The position numbers and the translations under genes were made by a program. The notes beneath the pieces were generated by a model. It ran no database searches. It saw nothing but the letters and a program-made list of their open reading frames with translations, and was not told the DNA's origin. From Arthrobacter sulfonylureivorans (lineage in GTDB: Bacteria; Actinomycetota; Actinomycetes; Actinomycetales; Micrococcaceae), in NCBI GenBank assembly GCA_004000035.1, contig RJAE01000003.1, forward strand, positions 186,001 to 250,000: a stretch of 64,000 nucleotides of DNA, in the 5' to 3' direction. Below are positions 49,715 through 58,230 of this stretch, one piece after another (within the stretch, counting starts at the first letter, position 1; the number at the start of each line of letters is the position of its first letter).

Positions 49715-50943
49715 GCCACGCCAGCTCCTGGGAGCAAGTCCTCGACTACTCCAACCGGGCCAACCCCTACCCGTTTTACGCTGAACTCCGCAGGTCACCG
49801 GTGACACGGCTGCCGGACGGAACCTACCTGGTCAGCACCTATGCGGAGATTGCCTCGCTGCTGCACGATCCGCGGGTCAGTTCCGAGATCAGCCGCAATC
49901 CGGCCGCAGCCGCCGCGGGCGTCTCCGCGGAGGAGGGCGACGGCGCCGACATGACGCCTACGTTCCTGAGCATGGATCCGCCGGATCACGATAAGTTTCG
50001 CCGGATGACCATGCGCCACTTCGGACCGCCCACGACTCCCGGCCGGATCGCCGGGCTGGAGCCCCGGATGGAGGAAATCGTCACCGAACTGATCGACAAG
50101 ATGGCGGGCCGCAGCAGGATCGACGTCGTCGATGAGCTGGCCTATCCGCTGCCGGTCACGGTGATCTGTGAGCTGCTCGGTGTGCCTCCGAGCGATAGAC
50201 AGCGCTTCCGGGTCTGGGTGGACATCGCCTTGCAATCCATCGATCCCGGCCTCGATCCCGAAACCCAGCAGAAAAGGCGGGCGGAAGCCGGTGCGGAGCT
50301 TCGCGCTTTCATGGAAGAGCTGGTCGAATCCCACCGGAAGTCACCGGGCGACGACATGCTCTCGGCGATGGCCACCGACGACAGCCCGGAAGGCAGCTTG
50401 CCGGCAGAACAGCTGGTGGGCACCGGACTGCTGCTGCTCATCGCCGGACACGAAACCACCGTGAACCTCATCGCCAACGGCGCACTGACCCTGCTGCGCC
50501 ACCCCCAAGAACTCCAGAGGCTGCGCAACGACCCAGACCTGGCCATCCCCATGGTGGAGGAACTGCTGCGCTACGAGCCGCCCGTGCATTTCGTCCCCTT
50601 CCGCACCGCGCTCGACGATATCGACATCGGCGGCACCACCATCCCGGCAGGGGCCTCCTTCACGCTGCTCCTGGCCGCCGCCAACCGCGACCCCGCCCAC
50701 GTCACCGACCCCGACCTCTTCATCCCGGACCGGCCCAACAACGGCCATCTGGGCTTCGGCGGCGGCATCCACCTCTGCTTTGGAGCACCCCTGGCCCGGC
50801 TGGAGGCCCAGATCGCCCTCACCGGATTCGCCAGCAGAATCGAGAACCCGAGGCTGGTGGACGATCCGCCTCCATACCGGCCGAGCCCGTTCCTGCGGGG
50901 ACCTTCCCACCTCCTGGTAGAGATCGACGGCATCTCGGGCTAG
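49711..50943 (+). CDS. Cytochrome P450
   Basis: A 410-residue soluble bacterial P450. The I-helix oxygen-activating motif is LLIAGHETTVNLI (about residues 245-257), the K-helix ExxR is EELLRYEPP, and the heme loop is LGFGGGIHLCFGAPLARLE with the axial cysteine near residue 356. An alanine-rich N-terminal loop (NPAAAAAGVSAEEGDGADM) and SMDPPDHDKFRRM are as in CYP105/107-like enzymes. It is translationally coupled to the fused ferredoxin-reductase, making a self-sufficient two-protein monooxygenase system. Substrate unknown; no biosynthetic genes adjoin. Confidence 0.95.
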   Translation: MSHASSWEQVLDYSNRANPYPFYAELRRSPVTRLPDGTYLVSTYAEIASLLHDPRVSSEISRNPAAAAAGVSAEEGDGADMTPTFLSMDPPDHDKFRRMTMRHFGPPTTPGRIAGLEPRMEEIVTELIDKMAGRSRIDVVDELAYPLPVTVICELLGVPPSDRQRFRVWVDIALQSIDPGLDPETQQKRRAEAGAELRAFMEELVESHRKSPGDDMLSAMATDDSPEGSLPAEQLVGTGLLLLIAGHETTVNLIANGALTLLRHPQELQRLRNDPDLAIPMVEELLRYEPPVHFVPFRTALDDIDIGGTTIPAGASFTLLLAAANRDPAHVTDPDLFIPDRPNNGHLGFGGGIHLCFGAPLARLEAQIALTGFASRIENPRLVDDPPPYRPSPFLRGPSHLLVEIDGISG

Positions 50944-50985
50944 GTCGTTCGGAACGTAGGATGGGTTCGGATAAGGAGGCCCATC

Positions 50986-51456
50986 ATGGTTCGCCTGCGC
51001 ATTGCGGCTCGGCTGGTGCTGCCGGCCCTCTGGCTCGGCCTGATCATCGGAATTTCGCTGATCGAGGCGCCGCTGAAGTTCCAGGCTCCCGGCATCACCA
51101 TTCCGCTGGGGCTGGGCATCGGCCGGTTGGTGTTCACCGCAATGAACATCGTGGAACTGGGCCTCGCCGGGCTGCTGCTGTTATCCCTCATTGGGCAGCG
51201 CGTGGACCGCAGGTTCTGGGCTCTGGTGGGCGGCGCCGTCGTCGTGCTGTTGGCTAAGGTGATGGTGATCCGGCCGCTCCTTAACCGCCGGACGGATATG
51301 GTGCTGGCAGGCACCGACGACGGCGGTTCCGCCCTCCACTACATCTACATCGCGGCAGACGGCGTCCTGATCGTCCTGCTGGTACTCATGCTCATCGCCG
51401 CGGCCCGCCGCTGGGTGCCGACGCCCGTTGCCGAACCGGAGCGGCACCGGCGCTGA
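50986..51456 (+). CDS. Small four-helix membrane protein
   Basis: A 156-residue membrane protein with four hydrophobic segments (about residues 9-27, 45-70, 78-95 and 112-136). It opens with LALWLGLIIG-like sequence and carries IEAPLKFQAPGITIPLGLGI near residue 25, which I have seen conserved in unnamed bacterial membrane proteins. No named domain can be assigned with confidence. It begins at an ATG 42 bases after the P450 gene, preceded by AAGGAGG, so it may share that transcript. No connection to the P450 chemistry is evident. Confidence 0.7.
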   Translation: MVRLRIAARLVLPALWLGLIIGISLIEAPLKFQAPGITIPLGLGIGRLVFTAMNIVELGLAGLLLLSLIGQRVDRRFWALVGGAVVVLLAKVMVIRPLLNRRTDMVLAGTDDGGSALHYIYIAADGVLIVLLVLMLIAAARRWVPTPVAEPERHRR

Positions 51457-51505
51457 GCCTCCTGCCGGTCGGCGGGCCCCGTCGGTAGCCGCCGGGTAAC
51501 CTCGG

Positions 51506-52105
51506 TCACCACTCGCCCGGGAGCGCGTAGGGCCGGGACCACAACGCTATCTGCAGGACCACGGCCTTCAGCCAGGCCTGCATCATGGCATCCACGTCCT
51601 GTGCGGAATCGCTGCCGCGGGACAGGAAAGGCCGCATGGTGGTAACCACGGGCCCGATCAGCGCGATGAGATACCGGAGCGGGACAACCTGGGTGGACCC
51701 GACATGGTCGGTGTCGTTCTTATGCTCGGGGGTGTGGCGCAGGGCGATCTCGTTCTGGTAGTCGAGCCACTCCTGGTCGTAGGGCTTGGTGCAGGTGTCC
51801 CGGATCCACTGGCCGAACCGCAGGCGAACCGCCGCCAGATAGTCCTCGATCGGCGGGCCGTCCGGCCGGGAAAAGTGGGCCACCAGATGCGGCTGCCCGG
51901 CGATGAAGCGGTACCAGACGTCCAGTACGTCCTCCACCTGATCGTCCAAAATCTCGCCGGCACGGCGCAGTGAAGCGGCGTCCTCGTCTCCGAACATGAC
52001 ACTCGCTTTGAGGTCGTCGAGCTCGGCCAGAGTGACCGGTGATTGGGACACCGTGCCGTACTCATAGCCCGGAATGCTTGAACCGCCGGATGCATGGACC
52101 GACAT
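51506..52105 (-). CDS. Protoglobin-domain protein
   Basis: A 199-residue single-domain protoglobin, the heme fold of globin-coupled sensors without an output domain. Features are an N-terminal pre-helix (IPGYEYGTVSQSPVTLAEL), then VEDVLDVWYRFIAGQPHLVAHF and the proximal histidine region NEIALRHTPEHKND, followed by VPLRYLIALIGPV. Such proteins bind O2, CO or NO; a role in nitric-oxide handling or sensing is possible but inferred. It is a single gene with ATG 52105, in opposite orientation to the P450 operon. Confidence 0.88.
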   Translation of the reverse strand: MSVHASGGSSIPGYEYGTVSQSPVTLAELDDLKASVMFGDEDAASLRRAGEILDDQVEDVLDVWYRFIAGQPHLVAHFSRPDGPPIEDYLAAVRLRFGQWIRDTCTKPYDQEWLDYQNEIALRHTPEHKNDTDHVGSTQVVPLRYLIALIGPVVTTMRPFLSRGSDSAQDVDAMMQAWLKAVVLQIALWSRPYALPGEW

Positions 52106-52204
52106 GGCAGTGCCTCCACTGGAAGGTTTGGCGCATGGCGCCCTGAACGGCCATTAATACTCCGCGGCGCCGGTAGGGTCAACGGCGCCGGTAAGGTCAG
52201 CGCG

Positions 52205-53734
52205 TCAGTTGCCGAAGGGAGGCGGTGCGACCTCGTCGGGCCGTGCTTCTTGTTCCTTCTTGCTGCGCTCGGACGGTACGGTGAGGATGATCGAGGCGAT
52301 CGCGATCACCACCATGAACACGTTGAACAGCAGCCCGACCGCCCCGCCGAAGCGCAGCGCCACGTTGTCCTGCCGGCCGAGGAACAGCCCCCAGGACTGG
52401 ATGATTTGTGGGTCCACCGCCTGGGCCGCCACGTACAGGGCAGCGGAAATGGCCACGCCGATGGCGTTGCCCAGCGAGGACGCCATCTTGTAGATGCCGG
52501 AGGCGGCACCGACCTGGGCATCCGGGACGTTGGACAGGGCGGCATCGGTGGACGGGGTGGCGTAGAAGCCCAGGCCCACGCCGAAGAGCGTGAACCCGAT
52601 GACGGTGAGCACGATGTACTCGCCGATGCGCAGGAAGGTGGTGGAGCACAGCAGGATGCCGATGCCGGTGATCATGCTGCCCCACAGCATCGGCTTCCGC
52701 GGACCGAACCGCTGCAGCAGCTTCTCACCCACGCGGATGGTGGCCAGGATGGCGATCAGGTAGCCGAGCGTCAGCAGGCCCGACTGCAGCGAATTCATTC
52801 CGGCGGCGACCTGAACCAGCCCAAGGGCAACGATCAGGGTGCCCGCGGCGCCGTTGAGCAGGAAGTTGGACAACGTCGCGCCGGTGAAGGTGCCGTTGCT
52901 GAAGAGCTTCAGGTCCACGAACGAGTAGCTGCGGCGCGTCTCGATCTGCAGGAAGAGCAGGCCGAACACCACGAACGCGGCCACCAGGGCCAGACCGGCC
53001 CCGCTGAACCAGCCGATAACGGGGCCTTGCGAAATGTAGACGTTGATGGCCACCAGCATGATGATGAAACACGCCAGTCCGCCCCAGTCGAAGTGATGCG
53101 CAGCGGTGTCAGGATCCGCCGCGGCACGCGATTCCGGCGTGCCGCGGAGCAGGAACAGTGCCAGCACGGACAGCACAATCGAGATCCAGAAGATGGACCG
53201 CCAGCCCAGGAAGGAGGACGCCATCAGTCCGCCGAACAGTGCACAGAAACCGGACCCGCCCCACGAGCCGATGGACCAGAACGAGAGTGCGCGCTGCCGG
53301 TCCTTGCCCTCGTAATAGCTCTTGATCAGCGCCATGGTCGAGGGCATGATGCACGCCGCGGACAAACCTTGGATGGCGCGGCCGCCCAGCAGCATGAAGT
53401 CCGTCAGTCCGCCGAGGTTTTCCGGCGTCAGCGCGATCAGCAGCGACCCGAGGATGCTCAGGTAGATGCCGATGTACATGATCTTGGCGCGACCGATCCG
53501 GTCGGCAAGTCCGCCGGCGACCACGATGAAAATTCCGGAAAACAGCGACGTGATCGATACAGCCAGGTTGGCCAGCGTTTGTTCGACGCCGAGTTGGTCC
53601 TTGATACCGGGGATGACGTTGAGGAGGGTCTGGGCGAAGAGCCAGAAGTTGATGACGGCCAGGACGATGCCGAGCAGCCACTTGTCGGTCGGTTTCCAGT
53701 CGGTCCGGACCGGGACTGAAGTTGATGAGGTCAT
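52205..53734 (-). CDS. MFS transporter, DHA2/EmrB-QacA type
   Basis: A 509-residue 14-helix drug:H+ antiporter-type major facilitator. Motif A appears as GGLADRIGRAKIMYIG, motif C-like sequence as GGSGFCALFGGLMAS, and GWRSIFWISI follows as in EmrB/QacA relatives. The C-terminus is charged (SERSKKEQEARPDE). The ATG at 53734 has AAAGGG upstream and lies 14 bases after the M20 amidohydrolase gene, so the two form an operon. Together they suggest uptake or export of an N-acyl or amide compound that the hydrolase cleaves; the substrate is unknown. Confidence 0.87.
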   Translation of the reverse strand: MTSSTSVPVRTDWKPTDKWLLGIVLAVINFWLFAQTLLNVIPGIKDQLGVEQTLANLAVSITSLFSGIFIVVAGGLADRIGRAKIMYIGIYLSILGSLLIALTPENLGGLTDFMLLGGRAIQGLSAACIMPSTMALIKSYYEGKDRQRALSFWSIGSWGGSGFCALFGGLMASSFLGWRSIFWISIVLSVLALFLLRGTPESRAAADPDTAAHHFDWGGLACFIIMLVAINVYISQGPVIGWFSGAGLALVAAFVVFGLLFLQIETRRSYSFVDLKLFSNGTFTGATLSNFLLNGAAGTLIVALGLVQVAAGMNSLQSGLLTLGYLIAILATIRVGEKLLQRFGPRKPMLWGSMITGIGILLCSTTFLRIGEYIVLTVIGFTLFGVGLGFYATPSTDAALSNVPDAQVGAASGIYKMASSLGNAIGVAISAALYVAAQAVDPQIIQSWGLFLGRQDNVALRFGGAVGLLFNVFMVVIAIASIILTVPSERSKKEQEARPDEVAPPPFGN

Positions 53735-53747
53735 GGGAAACAACCCT

Positions 53748-54974
53748 TTACTGTGCCAAATAGGCTAGTGCGGCCACGATCTGCGCCTGGGTGGCGATGG
53801 AGAGCGTCGGGTCGATGGCGGGGGAGAAGAACGGTGAATGATTCGCCGGAATGTCTTGGGAGACAGTGCCGTTCTCCACGGCTTTCCGGTACATGTCTGC
53901 CGGGATGGAGCCCACCGTCCAGTAGGTGTACGGAACGCCGAACGCGTCTGGAATCCGGCTGAAGTCCTCGGAGGCCGTGACCGGTTCGGCGTGGAAGACC
54001 TGGCTGCCGCCAAAATGCTCGGTGAATGCGCCGGTGATCTTCTGGGTGGTTGCGGCATCGTTATTGGTTAGCGGGAACTGGTCGTAGTACTCGAACTCCG
54101 GGTCGCGGGGTGATCCGGCCGCCGCGCACTCGCCCCGGACAATCCGTTCGATCGATGCCATGATCCGTTCCCGCAGCGCCGCATTGTAGGTGCGCAGGTT
54201 GAGCAGCAGTTCCGCGCGGTCCGGAATGATGTTGGACTTCGTGCCCGCGTTGGACGCACCGACGGTCACCACCGCGAACTCGCCCGGCTTGGTCTCGCGG
54301 GAGACGATGGTCTGCAGCCGCAGCACGATCGACGCGGCCAACACCACCGGGTCCACGGCGTTGTGCGGCATGGAGCCGTGCGCACCGCGTCCGTGGACGG
54401 TGACCTTCAGGGAATCACCGGCCGAGAGGATCGGTCCCGCCGTCGTGCCAATAGTGCCCACCTCAAAAGGCATCACATGCTGACCGAAGGCCACGTCGGG
54501 CTTGGGCAGCTTGGCGGCCAGGCCGTCGTCGACCATTGCCTGCGCGCCGGCGGCCGTTTCCTCGCCGGGTTGGAAGAGCGCCACATGGGTGCCGGCCCAG
54601 CCGTCGCGGTGGGCGGCCATCAGTTTCGCTGCTCCAAGCAGGGAGGCGATGTGCAGGTCGTGGCCGCAGGCATGCATCACGCCCTCATTTTCGGAGGCAT
54701 AGTCCAGTCCGGTGGCCTCGGTGACGGGGAGGGCATCGATGTCCGCCCGAGACAGCACGGTGCGGCCCGAACCGTTCTCCAAGACGCCGACGACGCCGGT
54801 GCCGCCGATCCGCTGGACCTGGTAACCGAAGCCGGTCAACTCCTGCTCGATCCGGTCCGCTGTACGGTGTTCTTCCATGCTGAGCTCGGGGTTCCGGTGC
54901 AGTTCCTTGTACAGGTCCCGTTGCCACTCCAGCCCGTGCTCAAGGGAAGTGAAAACGTCATCCGCGATCGCCAT
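53748..54974 (-). CDS. M20-family metal-dependent amidohydrolase
   Basis: A 408-residue peptidase-M20D-type amidohydrolase, hydrolysing N-acyl amino acids or similar amides with two metals. Motifs are MHACGHDLHIASLLGAAKL (metal histidines), FQPGEETAAGAQAMVDDG (catalytic glutamates), the lid-domain HGRGAHGSMPHNAVDP, and TASEDFSRIPDAFG near the C-terminus. The ATG at 54974 has AGGAAG upstream and gives the normal family start (LEWQRDLYKELHRNPELSMEE). It is the first gene of an operon with the downstream MFS transporter. Hippurate, indole-acetyl-amino-acid and N-acetyl amino acid hydrolases all fall in this family. Confidence 0.9.
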   Translation of the reverse strand: MAIADDVFTSLEHGLEWQRDLYKELHRNPELSMEEHRTADRIEQELTGFGYQVQRIGGTGVVGVLENGSGRTVLSRADIDALPVTEATGLDYASENEGVMHACGHDLHIASLLGAAKLMAAHRDGWAGTHVALFQPGEETAAGAQAMVDDGLAAKLPKPDVAFGQHVMPFEVGTIGTTAGPILSAGDSLKVTVHGRGAHGSMPHNAVDPVVLAASIVLRLQTIVSRETKPGEFAVVTVGASNAGTKSNIIPDRAELLLNLRTYNAALRERIMASIERIVRGECAAAGSPRDPEFEYYDQFPLTNNDAATTQKITGAFTEHFGGSQVFHAEPVTASEDFSRIPDAFGVPYTYWTVGSIPADMYRKAVENGTVSQDIPANHSPFFSPAIDPTLSIATQAQIVAALAYLAQ

Positions 54975-55111
54975 AGTGCGCACTTCCTGTCCGCCGGCAC
55001 GGGAAGCGCGGGCACGCGGCTCCCGGAGGCGCGGTTTAACTAACCGTAGACCCGGGTCCGGCAGCACACAACGACGTCGCGGCCCAGGGCTGCGGACCGA
55101 CCGAAGGTCTT

Positions 55112-55810
55112 TTACCGTTGATGCGGCCCCCCGGCGTTTCCAGCCGCCGGGCCCTGGATGCGTGACCGCAGGACAGACACACCTGGTCCGTCGAGCTCAT
55201 CGAGGTAGGTTTCGCGGCCAGCCATACTCATCACCAAGGCGAGGGTCGAGCCCTTAACCAGTGGCCCGCTGCCCGCTCCGAACGGCCCGTCGTTTGCGCT
55301 CAGCTCCAGACCGGTGACGTGCGTTCGGCTGGCAACGGTGAAATCGCGCCGGGCGAAGAATTCAGCCACGGGTGTCAGCGCGTCGACGGCCGGTCTCCGG
55401 GGAAGCCCGAGCGGCCGGCGGATGTCCTGTGCGTGCACGACGACTTCGCCAAGATAGGCAGGGGTGTGTCCCGAGGGGGCCGTGGTGCTCCTGATGATGG
55501 TGCGGAAAAGCTCCAGTGTTTCCGCGGGAGTTTCACCGCGGCACTCGGCCAGCCTGCGCTGATTGTGTACGTCGGGACGGAACCGTGCGCCGAGCATGCT
55601 TCGAAGCCACTGCCACTGGTTCAAGCTGGCCGCTGCCGTAAGGTGGGCGAGGACCTCCTCGACGTCCCATTGCACGCACAGGGTGCGGCGCCGCCACTGT
55701 TCTGCCTTGAGGCCAGAAAGGTCCTCAGCTAAAGCGGCTCGCTCGGCATGCACCAGCGCCCATAGTTGGTTGCTCCGCGAGCTCTTCGTATCGCCGCCGC
55801 CACTTCTCAT
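55112..55810 (-). CDS. Mycothiol-dependent maleylpyruvate isomerase-family protein (second copy)
   Basis: A 232-residue protein of the maleylpyruvate isomerase/DinB-like family. It has the N-terminal MDMPI four-helix bundle with the metal-site motif WDVEEVLAHLTAAA, and then the conserved GEVVVHAQDIRRPLG. It is the downstream member of a tandem pair, overlapping the first by 4 bases (ATGA), and clearly a paralogue. Members use mycothiol as thiol cofactor or have unknown thiol-transfer roles; most actinobacterial members are uncharacterised. No maleylpyruvate pathway genes adjoin. Confidence 0.85.
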   Translation of the reverse strand: MRSGGGDTKSSRSNQLWALVHAERAALAEDLSGLKAEQWRRRTLCVQWDVEEVLAHLTAAASLNQWQWLRSMLGARFRPDVHNQRRLAECRGETPAETLELFRTIIRSTTAPSGHTPAYLGEVVVHAQDIRRPLGLPRRPAVDALTPVAEFFARRDFTVASRTHVTGLELSANDGPFGAGSGPLVKGSTLALVMSMAGRETYLDELDGPGVSVLRSRIQGPAAGNAGGPHQR

Positions 55811-56478
55811 CGGTGAGGCGACTCAGGGTTCGTCGGCGTGTGCGCTGCTGTATCGGCGAGGCGGGAAGCGCCGCTTCCCTTGAGCCGTTCCCGGTCCACC
55901 TGACGCCCGGAGACTGCGAGCAGCAGATCGATGGAATCAGCTTCGACAGCGTCTCCTTGCCCCCAAACCGCCGCGGTCTTCCGGTCGATCAGCCGAAGGC
56001 CTGCCGCACGCTCGCGTCCTCCTCCGAAGGATACGGGGGTGCGCAATTGGTAGGCCAGGGCCTGCGCGACCGCATCTTCGGGGTAGCTTCCGCCAATGCC
56101 CAGCGGCCGGCGGATGTCCTCTCCGTGCACAATCGCCTCGACCAGACGTGTTGCGAGGTGCGCCGGCGGTGTCCGCGTGAGGTCCGCCGCTTCCATGAGG
56201 GCCGCGATCGTATCCTGAGGATCCTGCCGCTTCTCCCGGGCGATGCCATTCTCGTTTGCGCGATCAAAGTCCAGGCGCGCCTTCACGAGATCACGGACGA
56301 AAGAGAGCCTGCTGGTGAGCGCCGTGTCAACGAGATGGGCAAGGACATCATGGATATCCCAGCCCGGGCAAAGAGAAGGGAGGAGCCACTGTTCGTCTCG
56401 CACGACGGAGAGATCGGCAGCGAGTCGACGCCTCTCGGAATGGACCACCTGCCAGGTTGCTGCTGCAGACATGCGCAT
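55807..56478 (-). CDS. Mycothiol-dependent maleylpyruvate isomerase-family protein (first copy)
   Basis: A 223-residue paralogue of the next gene, with the same architecture: WDIHDVLAHLVDTALTS (metal histidine region) and VEAIVHGEDIRRPLGIG. I placed the start at ATG 56478, preceded by GAGAAAGAG, because a strong terminator hairpin lies within the longer upstream frame (56589-56630), which rules out the longer version. Two 12-base direct repeats at 56548-56580 lie in its promoter region. The pair probably arose by tandem duplication and is co-translated. Confidence 0.85.
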   Translation of the reverse strand: MRMSAAATWQVVHSERRRLAADLSVVRDEQWLLPSLCPGWDIHDVLAHLVDTALTSRLSFVRDLVKARLDFDRANENGIAREKRQDPQDTIAALMEAADLTRTPPAHLATRLVEAIVHGEDIRRPLGIGGSYPEDAVAQALAYQLRTPVSFGGGRERAAGLRLIDRKTAAVWGQGDAVEADSIDLLLAVSGRQVDRERLKGSGASRLADTAAHTPTNPESPHR

Positions 56479-56547
56479 ATCGGCTCTTTCTCGGGTCAGG
56501 CCTCCAGCCCGGAAATGACTACTTCGGATACTGACGGGAACTCTACT

Positions 56548-56580
56548 GTATTCGTAGGATCTCTCGACGTACTTGTAGGA
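56548..56580 (-). promoter_or_regulatory. Direct repeats upstream of the isomerase-like pair
   Basis: On the minus strand TCCTACAAGTAC (56580-56569) and TCCTACGAATAC (56559-56548) are spaced 21 bases apart, exactly two helical turns, about 70-100 bases before the first start codon. This fits two regulator half-sites or a sigma-factor/activator element; no regulator is adjacent. Confidence 0.45.
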
Positions 56581-56588
56581 CAGCACGA

Positions 56589-56630
56589 CGACGGCACCCG
56601 GGTTCCAGCTGTGGAACGCGGGTGCCGTCG
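56589..56630 (-). terminator. Terminator of the benzaldehyde-dehydrogenase operon
   Basis: CGACGGCACCCG (56589-56600) pairs perfectly with CGGGTGCCGTCG (56619-56630), and inside them GTTCCA/TGGAAC pairs around a GCTG loop, giving an almost continuous 18-bp stem. It lies about 80 bases past the end of the aldehyde dehydrogenase gene. Confidence 0.85.
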
Positions 56631-56707
56631 ACTTGGTGAGCAGCGCGGTGCGGGCGTCAGCCGACCGCACCGCCATCGGTACGAGCGGTGTTTACGAGCG
56701 GTGTTGC

Positions 56708-58165
56708 TTAGAACGGGTAGTTGGCGATCTCGGGGCGGACGGTGAGCCACTGGGTTTCGGTGAAGGATTCCATGTTGGCCTGGTGGCCGCCGATCCGGGA
56801 GCCGTTGCCGGAGTTCTTGGTGCCGCCGAACGGGGAGTTGGCTTCGTCGGAGACGGTTTGTTCGTTGATGTGGACCTTGCCGGAGTCCACCCGGTCGGCG
56901 ACCTGCATGGCCAGTCCGACGTCGCCGAGGATGGAGAGCGAGAGTCCGTATTCGTTGGCGTTGGCCAGTTCCACGGCTTCGTCGATGGTGGAGAACTTGA
57001 TCACCGGGGCGACGGGGCCGAAGATCTCGTCTTTCCACGCGGTGTTCTCCGGGTCGAGGTCGGCGAGCACGGTGGGGGAGTAGAACGGGCCCTCGTTAGT
57101 GCCGCCGGCGGCCAGCCGGGCGCCGGCGGCGACCGCGTCCTGCACGATCGAGTCGATGCGCTTGAGCTGGTTCTCATCGATGATCGGGCCGAGGGCGACG
57201 GTGCCGGTCTTCGGGTCGCCGACGGGCAGGTTCTTGGCCTTCTCGGCGAGGGCGGCGACGTAGTCCTCGTAGATGTCTTCGTGGACGATGTGCCGGCCGG
57301 TGGTCATGCAGATCTGACCCTGGTGCATGAACGAGCCGAACGCGGCGGCGGATGCGGCCTTGGCCAGGTCGGCGCCGGGCAGCACGATCATGGCGTTGTT
57401 GCCGCCCAGTTCCAGGTGCGCGCGCTTGAGGTTGCGGGCGGCAGATTCGCCGATCTTCCGGCCGGCGGCGGTGGAGCCGGTGAAGGAGATGACCCGGACC
57501 TCGGGGGCCTCGACCACGGCGGCGCCGATGTCCGCGCCGCCGGGCAGCAGGGACAGCAGTCCGGCGGGCAGGCCGGCTTCTTCGAAGATGCGCATCAGGC
57601 TGACGCCGCCGCAGACTGCGGTCCGGGGGTCCGGCTTGAGCAGCACCGCGTTGCCCAGCGCCAGTGCCGGGGCGACGGCGCGGATGGAGAGGATCAGCGG
57701 GAAGTTGAACGGCGCAATCACGCTCACCACGCCGACCGGGCGGCGGCGGGCGAACGACCAGCGGTCCTCGTTGGAGGTCAGTACGTCGCCGGCCGGCAAC
57801 GAGGGCAGCGCGGCGGCTTCGTAGCATTCGTTGGCGGCGATGTGGGTTTCCAGCCCGGCCTTGGGGCCGATGCCGCCGGATTCGCGGACGATCCAGGACT
57901 GGATCTCCTCGGCGTGTTCTTCCCACAGCGCGCCGGCGCGGCGCAGCACCGCGGCGCGTTCCTCGGGTTTGCGGGCGGCCCAGTCCTTCTGCGCGGCGGC
58001 GGCAACGGCCGCCGCCTCGTGCACGTCCTCGACCGAAGCCAGGCCGTAGGTGCCCAGCGTGTCGCCGGTGGCCGGTTCCACGGATGAAGCGGTGCCGGCA
58101 CCGCCGTCGCGCCAGCCGTTGAGGTAGATTTTGCCCTCCCACAGGGAGGCATCAAGCAGGGACAT
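56708..58165 (-). CDS. Benzaldehyde-type aldehyde dehydrogenase
   Basis: A 485-residue NAD(P)-linked aldehyde dehydrogenase. It begins MSLLDASLWEGKIYLNGW, close to the benzaldehyde/vanillin dehydrogenase subgroup. Further motifs are VSVIAPFNFPLILSIRAVAP, the catalytic glutamate in LELGGNNAM, the catalytic cysteine in HQGQICMTTGRH, and EIFGPVAPVIKF. The start at 58165 has AAAGGACGG upstream and excludes an unrelated long upstream frame. It follows the aryl-alcohol-type dehydrogenase gene by 65 bases, so together they would convert an alcohol to the acid, for example benzyl alcohol to benzoate. The ring substrate is inferred from family. Confidence 0.88.
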   Translation of the reverse strand: MSLLDASLWEGKIYLNGWRDGGAGTASSVEPATGDTLGTYGLASVEDVHEAAAVAAAAQKDWAARKPEERAAVLRRAGALWEEHAEEIQSWIVRESGGIGPKAGLETHIAANECYEAAALPSLPAGDVLTSNEDRWSFARRRPVGVVSVIAPFNFPLILSIRAVAPALALGNAVLLKPDPRTAVCGGVSLMRIFEEAGLPAGLLSLLPGGADIGAAVVEAPEVRVISFTGSTAAGRKIGESAARNLKRAHLELGGNNAMIVLPGADLAKAASAAAFGSFMHQGQICMTTGRHIVHEDIYEDYVAALAEKAKNLPVGDPKTGTVALGPIIDENQLKRIDSIVQDAVAAGARLAAGGTNEGPFYSPTVLADLDPENTAWKDEIFGPVAPVIKFSTIDEAVELANANEYGLSLSILGDVGLAMQVADRVDSGKVHINEQTVSDEANSPFGGTKNSGNGSRIGGHQANMESFTETQWLTVRPEIANYPF

Positions 58166-58230
58166 GTCCCGTCCTTTCAATGATGGGTAGGTTCGTTTCG
58201 GCCGCCGCGTGGCGGGCCAAGGGTATGAGG

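Noticed and set aside
52094-53719. A 541-codon plus-strand frame opposite the DHA2-type MFS gene
   Set aside because: Same antisense artefact: Gln/Gly/His/Asp-rich with no motif, while the minus strand encodes a clear 14-helix transporter.
56479-56676. N-terminal extension of the first isomerase-like protein
   Set aside because: It runs through a strong terminator hairpin and repeat elements; the ATG at 56478 restores the family start.
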